Shown here: positions 11,905 through 23,140 of the stretch, piece after piece | Numbering within the stretch: position 1 is the stretch's first letter | How the letters are laid out: each line of letters opens with the position of its first letter | Assembly (NCBI GenBank): GCA_958299035.1 | Contig: CATQJL010000305.1 | Span: forward strand, 62,344,127 to 62,408,126 | From: Cylicocyclus nassatus | Taxonomy: Eukaryota > Nematoda > Chromadorea > Rhabditida > Strongylidae | Reading direction: 5' to 3' | DNA: 64,000 nt | Notes under the pieces: model-generated | What the model was told of the DNA's origin: nothing | Seen by the model: only the letters and a program-made list of their open reading frames with translations | Database searches by the model: none | Position numbers and translations under genes: made by a program

Positions 11905-14900
11905 TCATCGAGATCGGCGAACGTTAGTTCTGGATGGCAGCGTGGCTGGAGACGTTCCAGGCAATGGAAAACCAGGTGGTGGTATACCAAACGGTGGTAT
12001 TGCATACGGTACTCCAAAGCCAGGTGGTAGGGGATAAGGTCCTCCGAAATGTGGTGGCGGTGGTGGTGGGGGTGGATACACTCCTAAAAATTACCACTAA
12101 CATTATCAAATACTCGAAGAAGCTCCGAGAATTAAGTCCCTCTGCAACTGAGCTCGTACAAAAAGCACTTGTAAGCACATTTAACAACCTTTTGTGTTTT
12201 CCTATCTCGATGTCTTGTCTAAAATGAGTAAAGACGACTAGTGAACCAGTAATTAAAGCCAGCGTTCAGGCAAATCTGGACATATGGGGCTCTCACATGG
12301 ATAGTAATCTTGGGGCCCTAACTAAGCCACTGCCCAAGCGGCAACTCAGGTAGTGCTCTAGCGGCTTAGATATTCGTCTCAAATTGAACCCCGGGATCGT
12401 ATTTCGCATGAACAGGGCGCACCCATAGGTCCTCGCGCGAGATGGTTTGCGCCATGAATCCATGCGAAATAATCCCGGGGTTCAGTTTTGAGGCGAATAT
12501 CTCAGCCTTTAGTGCAATACCTGAGCTGCCGGTTGGGCAGTGGCTTAGTTAGGGCCCCAAGATTACTAATCACGTGAGAGACCCATAGTCCAGATTTGCC
12601 TGGACGCTGCCTTTAGAGGTGTTAGAATACTTCCGCGCGCCGCCTTCGGTTTTCTGCTATTGGAGGATTTTTGAATTGGCGCTACAATTCTTTATATGAT
12701 TAAAGACGACAATACTCGTGGATGGGTCACCAGTTTAGCAAGCTTTGACGTCGCAAGAAAGTTCCTGAGAGTGGGAAAGGAAAAAGGGGGAAAAGGAACT
12801 TTCCGAGGACCAACTTGTTTGCGAATCCCGATGGCTTCAATTGGAACGACAAGATGGGTCCCCTGGAATTTCGACCAAAAATTTCCGTAAACTTTGACGT
12901 CAAGTGCAATGCAATCAAGAACTTCCTGGATTTTGAAACTTTTCTCGGTTGTACGGATGTACAGATAAAGTGGCCTGAATAAGATATCAAGGATGCGCGA
13001 AGTGAGTAAGGGGCGAGGAAGCTGAAGCGCCCCAAGTTTCCTACGGGACTGAGCACAGCAACAAAATGATGACCTGCGCAAAATTTCGCCACAACAAAAG
13101 CTCGTCTTGTAAAACCTGAATTTGAGATGGAATGATGTAAACGTACCGTTTTGACTGTGCGCTGAATACGTGGGATTTTGACCAAAGGGAGGCATATAAG
13201 GAAATGGCGGAGGCTAAATAGAAGTTTAGTTGGTGGTAATCAATAGCAAAACCGGCGCTATTCCAGTATCGGGGGCCTCAAAATTTCGAAGTCATGGATT
13301 TTGCTCAAAGTCTGAGGAGGTTATTCAACCCGCTGATGCCGAATACCATACTAGTTTTGCGCGGTAGCGCCGTTTTTCGCGGTCACGGTGGGTATACGGT
13401 GGGGGGGGGGGGGTCAAAACCACGGATTCCGCCTAAGCTTGGCCCAGAGTGGTTATTTGGCATGCTGATCACTAATATCATACTCTTTCTGCATTTCGAA
13501 GCCTTGTCCTGTAGTTACGGTAGGTTTGGTAAAGGGTTAAACTCTCAAGTTTGGCTGGAATTCAGTCTAGAGGGGTTATTTTACATGCTGATCACAAATA
13601 TCAAACTCCCCTTGCGTTTTAGGACCTTTTTGCGGGCTTACTATGATAGAGGGTCAAAACCATAGACTGCTTGAAAATGTGTGCAGGGGGCTATGCGACT
13701 CGCTAATCACGAATATTGAGTTCATTCCGCATGGTAAAGCCTTTACGTAGATTTCAGTGATCTAAATTGGCCCGAAATGCGAAGAAATGTCTACTCATAG
13801 GCTGAACTACCGCAACTCGACAATAAAGCGTTATTGCCGCGAGCAAGCACGGTATCCGTAATCAGCATGATCAAAAACTCTTCTAGGCAATGTTTCAAGC
13901 GAACTCGGAACTGCGACCTGTCTACCGTATACTCATCCTAGTCCAAGAAAGCCGCGCTTTTTTGAGAAATTAGCATAGGCCGCAGACAGAAAAAAATTTG
14001 ATATTCGCGATCAGCACGTCAGAAATCCCCCCTAGACCAAAGTTCAGCCAAAGTCGTAATTTTGTCTCCCTATCGTATGTCCACTATAGCCCCACCAAAT
14101 GACATTTTTGTGCAAAAAGAGTGTCATACAGTGCTGGACATAATTGTAGAGACACTCTAGAAATCGTCGTAATTTTCGTTCTTGTCAGTGAATCTGTCTG
14201 AAACTTTGCTGTATGGTGCGCATGTAAGCCTACCATACCTCAGAACGGCTTCCAATCCCGTTGATTACGAACGGAGAAAAACGGAAAAATTCGAAAAAGC
14301 TCGTTTTGCAAGCTGGACATAATTATAAAGACACCTGACCTTTTTAAACATTATCGCATTCCTTGACTCCCAAATTTTTTCTGTAGAGTTACATCCCAGA
14401 ATATGAAACTCTTGCAGCACCTAGGACCTGTCATGCTACTCAAGGAAAGATGATCCTTCCATTTTTCGTTTCCAAAGGCATCAGAAGTCAAACTGCTTCA
14501 ATAAACAACTGGTTTGAAGAGTATTCAAGCGGGGAACGGAACTTACCTACCCGAGACATTTTCGCACCTCATGGGTATGTGCCTGTGGGGTATAATTAAG
14601 CATAGCGAGCTCGCTGATTCCATATGCTCCTTAGGATACAGCGCTAAGCTAAGCCTCGCCCACACATTGCACCTTTTTGGCATAGAACCAAGACATGAAA
14701 CAGAAACAATGAGAAAGCAGTTTTACACGCGTCCTAAGGCACGCTTTATTTTTTTGTCGAGATTTTTTGAGCTGAAAGTCGAATTCACCAAAGTAAAATT
14801 TCGGCTATGTAAGAAAAGACAGCGCAGAACCAATAGCATATTTGAAAGAGCGCCTCAGAAAACCCCCAAATCTGCGTCTTAATCGAAATAGCAGATAGAT

Positions 14901-17900
14901 GCTAAACATCAGTTTTGTGATTCTATTGAATTCCCCTTTCATGATTGATGGATGCATCGCGAAAGCGTCGATGGATGGAGGCGGGGTTTAGATTACACAC
15001 AGACTAGGCTCTGTACACTATGCTAATTGCGTATCTGACTGCTCATAATACCTAAGGTATGCTGCGGCAAGTCTTTCGGGTAGGTAAGTTCCCGCACCCT
15101 ATTCAAGCCCTTGTTCATTTCAAATGATAATCATGGAGTCTACTGATCCTTCAGGATAGATGAGGTGAAGAGCGCTTTCGTAAAATCCGCAATCGCTGAT
15201 ATTGACAATCAGACTCCAACCTCACCATAGGGTTGTCGCGCTTTTACACCACAAAACTCGATTTTCAAGTTACAGAAAACGCTGCAATGTAGCCGCAACA
15301 ATACACGTACAACAATAAACTTGTGTGCTTAGTCAGAAAAAAATTTCCGTGTTGCACATTCTGGTTCAGCTGCAGTTGTCATCCATAGAGAGTTGAATCG
15401 AGCACCCTGCACAATCATATCCAACTCAAATCAAGAAATCGAACAGGAGACCGCTTGAAACTTCAAAAACATGCTAGTCTCAGCTACCGCGCAAAATGCG
15501 ACATGAAACAGAGAATAAAATAGTGAGATTTGTGATTATGTTGAATCTACTGCTCGCATAGAATTTTCGTGGGAAGTATTTCATGTCTAAATCGCTACCG
15601 CGTCATTAGGGGAAATCTAAAAGTTGTTGCAAAAGATGCATCTCCATGTAGACAATGTAATAAATCGAGTCCATCACTTCACGAACATTGGAAAGTGAGT
15701 TTTGTGGTTTGAAAGCGTTTCAAGCCTATGTTGAGGTTGGAGTCTGTCCGTCAAAATCAGCGATTACGCAGAGTTTACGAAAGCGCTCTTCATCTCGTCT
15801 ATCCAGAAGGGTCAGTAGATTTCATGATTATCATTTGAAATGAACAAGGGCTTGAAAACTCTTCAAACCAGTTGTTTATTGAAGCAGTTTGACTTCTGAT
15901 GCCTTTGGAAACGAAAAATGCAAGGATCATCTTTCCTTGCGTAGCATGACAGGTACCAGGTGCTGCAAAAGTTTCATATTCCGAGATGTAACTCTACAAA
16001 AAAATTTGGGAGTCAAGGAATGCGATAATGTTTAGAAAGGCCAGGTGTCTTTATAATTATGTCCAGCTTGCAAAAAGGCTTTTTCGAATTTTTCTATTTT
16101 TCTCCGTTCGAAATCAACGGGATTGGAAGCCGTTCTGAGGAGTTATGGTAGGCTTACATGCGCACCATACAGCAAAGTTTCAAACAGATTCACTGACAAG
16201 GACGAAAATTACGTTTTCTAGAGTGTCTCTGTAATTATGTCCAGCACTGTATTCGTAATCAGCATGTCGAATAACCCCCAAAGACCGAGACGAGTTATAG
16301 CGAATTCACGACTTTGAAATTTTGAGGCCTGGACAGTGGGATAGCGCCGCAAAACTTACTTACAATTGGTGGCAAAGGATACATTGGCGGCATGTACGGC
16401 GGAGGTGGTGTGCCAGCGTGGTTCCTAAGACTCAGCTGGTCCCTGGAACTGCTAATTGTATTGGAAAGAACTAAAAGTTTGAGAAGTACTAGCAAAGGCT
16501 GGAACATCTCAACTAACATTCTTCGTTCGTCGTTGCGGCTTTGTGTTCTGTCACTTCCGCCACTAGCGACTTGACTTCCACCTTCTAGATCGTCCCCAGC
16601 GTAACGAGGAGAAGAAGCAGCATAACTAGGTGGTCGAGGAGTTGAAGGGCGACTACTTTGACCTGGAGTACGCGCGTAGGAAGGCGTATTCGGTCTTCCG
16701 ATTGGTGATTGCCCTCCATTCCAGTATGAGGTAGCACACCTTGCATTGGACCTTCGACCTCCATAAAGACTGAGAGCACTTTCGCCATATGTAGGCGACC
16801 CAGAGCAATATCTGGGAGACTGCGTGGAGTATGATGTAGCTGATCCGTATGCTGGGGTATGAGGTGTCTCGAATGATGGTGAGCAAGTAAATTCTGTCCG
16901 AGAATCAGATGCAGATACGTGGTTCTCCAAGTCTGGTTCGTGGGCTGGTGTTTTTGTCGATGGCTGAAAAAGTGAATGATCGAATATGGCAGACTAATGT
17001 TGAAAGACTGATCTCGAAAGCAAGGAGGCATAGCAGGTTTAATCAAAGAATGTGACCCACAGTTGTACAGCCCAGAATTCTCCCAGATAATTTCAAGGCC
17101 TAAGGCAAACGCCAGGATTGTAGCGTTGTTTCGGTTTGGCCCACCGAAAGAGCGCACGCAATTGCCAGCAAATCAGCGTAAGCGAGTCAAAAGTATGGTA
17201 TACCCAAAATGAGTATTTGCCGTATTTGAGTAAAACAACAGATAATTGTTATGCGCGGAGCTACAATGACGACTACAGAATAGAAACTTCTGAATGGACT
17301 GATTCAGCGAACTTTGCGGTCCGGGGTCGACAACTACCGTATGATTAAGCCTAGAGCATGTCACTTATGTCATACAAGTCCTTCCACTTTAAGCTGATAG
17401 AGAAAATGAATAATCATGGTTGTAACAATCTAAGAAAAACGTAATGCATTTTACCTGTTTCCAAAATGGACTCATCGGAACATGTGGACCGGGACTTCTC
17501 GAAATTCCCCGTCGAGGCGATCGAGGCGGAGATGGATTTTCCTCTAGTAGACCATCCTGTCTACTCTTTTTACTGAATACTCGAGCTGTTCCTGTGAGGC
17601 GTCTTTTTGCATCTTAAGTAGAGAACTATTACGAACTCGTTAGTAAATGAGAGATAGAAAAAGCACCTACTCTTATCTTGAATAGAGATTTGATCGTCTG
17701 CTCCGGGTTGGGAAGACGGCTGTGCATCTGAAGATATTGCTGGAGGGGGTGGCGGAATCATTATGATGTCTGAATATTCAGACGAATAACTACCTCCAAA
17801 GATGCAGTACAAGTGAAAGCCTTAGTGTCCAGATTTGCCAGCATTGTTTTCAAAGGGATGGAATTTCATCACTATATGTCGCCGAAAGTGGGCCACAAAG

Positions 17901-20415
17901 ACTGCGGCAGAGTGCGGAGGCTGCTACAAAGACATAGGTTCTTGAGCGACTCTGCGTCCAAGAGCCGGGCATAGATCACGCGATTCCATCGCCTCGCGAT
18001 TTTGCAGCAAGACCACTACCAGTTCATCGCATGCCGATCATCTTCATTTTGGTTGTAATCTAATCGCGATTACTCGTGTCGAAAAACTACCACAACCGAA
18101 ACGCAAGATGATCAGCATGCAACGAACTGGCAAGACTGTCTTGTTGAGATAACGCGAGGCGATGAAATCGTATGATCAAATTCAAAATGAATCGCAATGG
18201 AATGCCGTTCTTGCCGTTTTCGCGCTGGAATGTGGATGCTTGAGTTCGAGTAACCGATAAGCCCAGGTAAGCGATAAATCCAGAAATTGATACTAAGAGG
18301 GGACATTGCCTTCAAAGTCTGCCCTTGGTTCGCGCAAATTTCATGCAAATATGGGAGTTTACAAACTTTTTTGATTATCGTTTTTGGAAAAAAAATGCAG
18401 GCGGCGTGAATACGATTACCGGCGCACTAGCATGGAGGGGTTACTGCGAAGGACTACGAACAGTTGTTAGGTGTATTTCATTGACCTCTTTGTCGTTTCA
18501 ACGGCGAATCTTCTAAGCACCGTCCACCCGAATGCTCTACTTCCATATTTACGTCATTCCGGCCTACCAAGTCGAGAATCCGCGAAAACCCCATTTTTCC
18601 CCAACCCTGCAGGGCAAGTTCCCGATTGGTTGGACGCTCACAAATTGGCGGGACGAAGGTCACGGCCACTCATGAGGGAGGAGCCGACGTGGCGAAGTCA
18701 TCTAAAGCGATTTTCAAACTTCTAGTTCCGGAAGCAACTTTAGCAGCGCGAGTTGGGCACGTAGACAGTTGGGGCCCCGTACTGTTAGACATCAAAATCT
18801 CATTCTCATTCTGAATGGACGGTGCCTTATAGGGGAATCCAAGTTCATGGAAATGCGGGTGAAGGAGTGTGTAGCTTGTGTCAACCACGTGCTCCTTCTT
18901 CCACTGCGCAATCGCCACGCCAGAGCTTCGCACCTCCACCGGCCCTTGGACTAAAGATCAGTCACATAAGGCCCTAGCGTTGCCCGCTGACATAGACTAC
19001 GCGTTCATTGTCCTTGGCGAACAAGTTTGTAGTTGGGACCAAATATTTTGACTGCTAGGCCAGACTTGGCAACTCATACGAGCAGCGTTTACCTTCAAAT
19101 GTGAACACATACCTAGCGCTCACAATCAGTGGCGGTCCGAAGAGGGGGGCGTGGGGTGCGAGCGTCCCCCCCCCCCCGAGAATGGGTCGCGAAATTTTTG
19201 AAATCACTTTCATGGGTTATAAAAATGTGCAAGTGACTTGTTTATTCTGTGAACAATTAACACAATTTTTAAAATTTTCAAAAATTCAATTTAGCCTTGT
19301 AAAAAAAATTTTTTTTCCGTGGCGTGGCGGTAGCCACGCCCTCTTGTCTAGATTTTAGGGGTTACGGGCCCGCAAAAAATTTGAGATGCATCCCAAAAAT
19401 TTTTTCGGAGTGCGTGGCTAACGCCATGCTTCTTCATTTGAAAAAAAAATTTTGCCGTATCCTCCCCCCCCCCCCCCACCTCCCCGGACCGAGATCCTGC
19501 GACCGCCACTGCTGGCACTGTCTATGGAACGAAACAATACTCACCAGGAGTTTCATGGTCGTCATTCAAAGAAACCGGAGGAACGCTAGGAGGCTGTGGT
19601 GGGGCAGGAAGAGGTAATGATTCATCCGGCTCTGCTAGCACTGTAATTGCTGCCTCTTGAGCTGGCACCGGCCTTCGTGTGGGCTGCTGTTCTGTCTGCC
19701 CTACAGATTCTGAAGCATGCCGATGATGGAGGACGAATATGACATTCAAGCTTGGATTTTCATACCCGCGGATGACGCGCGCTCTTGCTGTTGTAAAAAA
19801 ACGTTGCTGAACATTCGTGGTTCTGGCAAAGAGCTGCTCCATAATGAAGTCACTGGATTCTCATTTTCAGCTGACGGACCAAGTGAATGTCTAAAGAAGA
19901 ATACTCAGACAATCGCAAAGAATTTCCGGCGCAAACTGAACTTCTAGAACTTCCCGGGGGAGGGGATGCTTCCTACTGGGCCGGTGGCTTGGGCAGTGCG
20001 CGCCTACCTGGCAGCTTCAGTAGGAGTGTCCCCCGGAAGTTTTAGAACTTCAGTTTGCGCCGGAAGTCCTTTGCGATTGTCTGCTTCGGCAAATGAGAGA
20101 AGCACTTACTGCAATAGCATAACAAAAGAGTTTCAAAGATTCTTACCTCTCTTGCTCTATGTCCGTCATTGGAGTCCTGCTACAACTCGGAGATCTGTTC
20201 CGGATTGAAGAATAGTAGGCGGGGCTGCAGTAAAAATACTACGCATGTATTCAAATTATCTCCAAACAACTCATCATATCTTCTAAGATTTATATCAGTA
20301 TACACTTCCTCACTGAGAACTCACCCAATTTCTTCTTCGTCATCATCAAACGCAGGAGATCGAGGTGTTCCATCCGGGTAACACGACGGCATTCGCAGGA
20401 TGGCACAGATTTCAC
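11905..20415 (-). CDS. Proline/serine-rich protein, 3' part (at least 8 exons)
   Basis: Minus-strand exons, 5' to 3': 20325-20415 (acidic DDDEEEI), 20147-20224, 19545-19709 (PLPAPPQPPSVPP), 17671-17793 (IIMIPPPPPAISSD), 17455-17612 (PSPPRSPRRGISRSPGP), 16364-16963, 13147-13213 (PFPYMPPFGQNP) and 11905-12083 (YPPPPPPPPHFGGPYPLPP, stop at 11905-11907). Borders are GT-AG and phases match, except between 20147 and 19709, where an additional exon is probably missing. The 600-nt exon is serine/tyrosine-rich with repeated SP and TP and a short hydrophobic stretch (MFQPLLVLLKLLVL). Proline runs suggest SH3/WW/EVH1 ligands, and SP/TP sites suggest phosphorylation; both are inference. I do not recognise the family. 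The 5' end lies beyond 20.4 kb. Introns are packed with transposons. Confidence 0.7.
12257..12612. mobile_element. TTAA-type fold-back MITE
   Basis: Left end AGCCAGCGTTCAGGCAAA after TTAA (12253-12256); right end TTTGCCTGGACGCTGCCT followed by TTAG, a decayed TTAA. The arms pair over most of the element (GGGGCCCTAACTAAGCCACTG near the left versus CAGTGGCTTAGTTAGGGCCC on the right). It sits in the last intron of the proline-rich gene. Confidence 0.8.
14129..16249. mobile_element. Tc1-like palindromic element, non-autonomous
   Basis: Ends CAGTGCTGGACATAATTGTA and its near complement, flanked by TA on both sides (14127-14128, 16250-16251). CAGTGCTGG is the classic Tc1-type terminus. The arms are several hundred bases long and match over 14129-14521 against about 15858-16249, continuing beyond the internal insertion. 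No intact transposase is seen. Confidence 0.85.
14530..15099. mobile_element. hAT-like MITE nested in the Tc1-like arm (8-bp TSD)
   Basis: Flanked by identical TATTCAAG at 14522-14529 and 15100-15107. The ends are inverted: GGAACTTACCTACCCGA on the left and TCGGGTAGGTAAGTTCCC on the right. The opposite arm of the Tc1-like palindrome has the uninterrupted site, read as GAGTTTTCAAGCCCTTG on the minus strand. Length 570 bp, no coding capacity seen. Confidence 0.85.
17818..18318. repeat. Fold-back repeat in an intron of the proline-rich gene
   Basis: Contains an internal palindrome at about 17990-18170 (CGCCTCGCGATTTTG ... GATAACGCGAGGCGATG) and degenerate ends (TAGTGTCCAGATTTGCC and GGGGACATTGCCTTCAA) recalling the AGGCA MITE termini. 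Boundaries uncertain. Confidence 0.5.
18515..18829. mobile_element. MITE related to the copy at 4187-4553
   Basis: Ends AAGCACCGTCCACCCGAA and ATGGACGGTGCCTT. The internal GGACGAAGGTCACGGCC region matches GGACGAACGTCACGCCC of the 4.2-kb copy. Target-site duplications are decayed. Confidence 0.7.
19127..19511. mobile_element. hAT-like MITE with CAGTGGCGGTC ends
   Basis: Left CAGTGGCGGTCC and right GACCGCCACTG are perfect over 11 bp. The interior is AT-rich with two long C-runs (from about 19168 and 19465). CAGTGGCGG termini are typical of hAT-type elements; a clear 8-bp duplication was not recognised. Confidence 0.6.
19902..20085. repeat. Short fold-back element
   Basis: The arm CAATCGCAAAGAATTTCCGG, then CAAACTGAACTTCTAGAACT, is mirrored by AGTTTTAGAACTTCAGTTTG and GGAAGTCCTTTGCGATTG. 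It lies between two exons of the proline-rich gene. Confidence 0.7.
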
Positions 20416-20422
20416 CTACAGA

Positions 20423-20618
20423 TAGGTGCCAGAGTAAGCGAATATTTTGTTCAGCTTCGTTCAACTGCAAAAGGCGCACAGAATTAACGTTGATTCTGCG
20501 CGGGACCTGCAGCTGAAGCAGGCCTTGGCAGCAGCAGAGATTTTGCAGCAGACATTAATTCTGCGCGACTTTGCAGCTGAACGAAGGTGAACAAAATATT
20601 CGCTTACTCTAGCACCTA
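20423..20618. repeat. Fold-back MITE abutting an exon
   Basis: Outer ends TAGGTGCCAGAGTAAGCGAA and TTCGCTTACTCTAGCACCTA are inverted. It begins about 8 bp upstream of the splice acceptor of the exon at 20325-20415, so the pyrimidine tract of that intron is partly transposon-derived. Confidence 0.7.
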
Positions 20619-20641
20619 CCACAGAGAGCGCATTTGCATCC

Positions 20642-20812
20642 TATAGGCCGTCCGCGCAGGGCGGCGCGGCGAGTGCGCAAGTGTGTATTGCGCGTCACTC
20701 GTCTTTCCCCGTGCACTCTCGTCGCCTGTTTTCTCTGCGCTTCTTCCAGTCATGAACTATCCTTAATGGACGCTACAGCGTTGCTCTCCGTGCACAGCGC
20801 GGACGGCCTATA
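20642..20812. mobile_element. Short MITE, TATAGGCCGTCCGC termini, copy 1
   Basis: TATAGGCCGTCCGC on the left and GCGGACGGCCTATA on the right. The 171-bp body is closely similar to the copy at 25318-25485 (shared TTTTCTCTGCGCTTCTTCCA). Confidence 0.85.
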
Positions 20813-21608
20813 CTTATCTCAGCCATTGGCTCACTGTTACTGCCCCAACCGGGATCAGGCCGAACCGTCGGCGTAAATTTGCGCGCTCGCAGGCTAGGCG
20901 TCTGCCTTCATGAACGCGTTCGAACGCGTTCTAATTGACTATATAAGGTAACCATGAAAGACATGTTTGAATTCGTATTTTTAACGAGCTCGAGTATGTT
21001 CTTACCGAATTTTCTTAATAGTAAATTATCCAAAACACGTTAGAACTCATTCATGATCTTGTTAATCAAACGTACATATGCAAAGCGTGCTCGCGTTTCT
21101 TAGCGAAAGAATGAATGATGTTGTCGACGCTCTGTACTCGCTCGATGATCCATTCATCTATCCTGAGAATCGAGAGCGCTTTGCTTGTGAGCAGCGACTA
21201 TGCAGTGGACGTATGCGGAGCGCACCATAAAACCTAAAACACTGTCCAAGCGGCAAAGCAAATGTGCACTCGAGACTGAGGCGTTCATCCCCAAACTAGA
21301 CCTCGCTACCGTAATGCGAACGACTCGCATTGGCTTGCATGCTATTGCGGATTAGGGGACAGTTTTCTTGGCAGGGGCAGTATGCATACACTCTCACTTC
21401 TCTCTTTTCGTTTCTGCGGTGCAAATAAGCTACATATAAAAATTCCGAAACGTTCTGTTTTGCCGGTCATCACTGCAACAATCTGATATTTCACCTTCAC
21501 CTTATTTTTGAATGGGGTGAATTTTTACTGCTTTGTACAAGATGGAGAAGTCCAGCTTGTTTAAGGGTGCTTTCACCCATAAACATAGCGCGTCGGCAGC
21601 CGCCGTTA

Positions 21609-21990
21609 AAAGCAGTGTCCGGTCAAGAGTCGATGTTGAGACTTTGTGCTTACCCGGGCCTATTCGCTTGCTGAACACAAAAATCCACGCTGGAGAGCGC
21701 GCAAACGGAGGGAAAGGGCTCTAACGTTGGAAGTTAATCAGCAGGGCGGAGGCCTTCCCCACTGTGAATTCACGCTCCCAGCTTCAGGAACGATCTTCTC
21801 AATTCCTTTAGCTGCCCTAACATCGCCAACGGCTAGTGCAAACGCGTGATTTGAAATCGGAACCAAGAAGATCGCTCCGGAAGTTGGGAGCGTGAATTTA
21901 CAATGAGGAAGACCCCGCCCACCTGGTAAGTTCCCTCTGCGTTAGAGCCCTTTTTCGCCTTTTTCGCGGTTTGCGCGGTTTTGCTTGGTT
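21609..21990. repeat. Truncated relative of the 9678-10128 MITE
   Basis: TTAA then AAGCAGTGTCCGGTCAAGAG opens a body closely parallel to the 9.7-kb element (GTGCTTACCCGGG, a mirrored GAAGATCGCTCCGGAAG core). The matching right terminus is absent, so it looks truncated near 21.98 kb. Confidence 0.6.
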
Positions 21991-22215
21991 TGCTACATTT
22001 GTCCTGGCTCATTTGTCCATGGGACTCACTCTTTGGGCGACATAACCCCCATTTTCCACGAAGCACAGACATTAATGTTTTTCTCGCATGGAATTATCGT
22101 ACACTCGCAGTTCCGTGCTACTCTCGCTGCTATGTAGGATACGGCAGGACCAGCTCCACGGAGGACGATTAGGAGGCACAAGCACTGACGCAATTTTGCA
22201 AAGCGTTTCCGCAAC

Positions 22216-22438
22216 GCGATGTATCGTCCATTCCACAGTTGCTGCTGCCTTTGTTCTGCGTCTCTGACCTGTGGTACGCATGGCCAATATGTTGGCAACA
22301 TGCAGCATATTGGCGCTGAGGCTGATAGTCAAAATGTTCTGGACATGTTGTTGCATGTCGTTAACGCTTTAGCCATACGTGGCGCAGGTCAGAGACGCAG
22401 ACCAAGGTAGCAGCAGCAACTGTAGAAGGGACGATAAG
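22216..22438. repeat. Fold-back MITE, about 220 bp
   Basis: The left arm contains TTCTGCGTCTCTGACCTGTG; the right arm contains GGCGCAGGTCAGAGACGCAG. Outer parts GTTGCTGCTGCC and GGTAGCAGCAGCAAC also pair. Confidence 0.75.
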
Positions 22439-22496
22439 CCTGCCCCATTCCCAACCAAGCCAAAATTGGCATGGCGGGAGGATGCTGCATCACGTC

Positions 22497-23128
22497 TACG
22501 GCTATAGTCGTCCTCACCCCACTAGTCGGTCGGTGGTCGAGTTTGAATTCGAACTGGAGCAGGCCGTCCGCGGCAGAGCGCGGCAGACCGCTCTCAGCCA
22601 ACCGCTTGCACGAGCTTTTTTCTTATTAACTTCATGTTTCTTTGATATCCCTCATATCACAGCAATGTTTCTAATCAGATTTTAAGATTTCGTACCAATA
22701 ACTCTTTGAAACAAACACATTTTGAGAGAATTTCAGCCCTAAAATGGTTTAGAGTATACATTTTAACGAAATACTGTGACACAGTTCATCAAATCACATT
22801 TATGTATATGTCACTTACCGGGAAAGAGATTTCTCACCCAAAAATCTCCAATCGCATCTTTTCCCGGGTTACCTGGAAAAAATGTAAAACAAATGAGCAC
22901 AACTGCACAAATTAATAGTTAGCGGTACCGGGTTTCAAAATCTGATTAAGAACATTGCCGCAATACGAGAGATAGCAATGAAACACGAAGAAAATAAGAA
23001 AAAAGCTATGTGCAAATGGTTGGCTGAGGGGCGATCTGCCGCGCTCTGGCGCGGCCGCCCTGCTCCAGTTCGAATTCAAATTCGACCACCGACCGACTAG
23101 TGGGGTGAGGACGACTATAGCTAGTCTG
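22497..23128. repeat. Fold-back element with about 110-bp arms
   Basis: GGCTATAGTCGTCCTCACCC at the left pairs with GGGTGAGGACGACTATAGCT at the right. Arms continue through CGAGTTTGAATTCGAACTGG and its counterpart at 23063-23085. The spacer is AT-rich and non-coding. Confidence 0.8.
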
Positions 23129-23140
23129 CTCTCTCTTTAA

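Larger units (their letters stand above)
13245..16350. repeat. Older inverted-repeat element hosting a Tc1-like insertion
   Basis: The left border (GGCGCTATTCCAGTATCGGG, then CCTCAAAATTTCGAAGTCAT) is mirrored by the right border (GACTTTGAAATTTTGAGGCC ... GGATAGCGCCGC). Between the left border and 14128 are degenerate tandem units of about 110-130 bp, each with a GCATGCTGATCAC-AATAT core. Related units occur at 30.2, 33.3-33.5 and 34.2-34.5 kb. The whole element lies in the 13214-16363 intron. Confidence 0.6.

Noticed and set aside
12692..13195. Long minus-strand frames (up to 167 codons)
   Set aside because: They overlap the true exon 13147-13213 in the proline-rich gene but run on through intron sequence past a good donor; overlapping frames are also open, so openness is not informative.
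16295..16930. Treating the 211-codon frame as a single-exon gene starting at its first Met
   Set aside because: Frame and splice signals show it is an internal 600-nt exon of the larger proline-rich gene.
19160..19480. Poly-C and poly-G runs (also near 13405, 31027, 31061, 37238, 38606, 38642, 41764 and 54358)
   Set aside because: Simple homopolymers, mostly inside repeats; length is unreliable in assemblies and no regulatory meaning can be supported.
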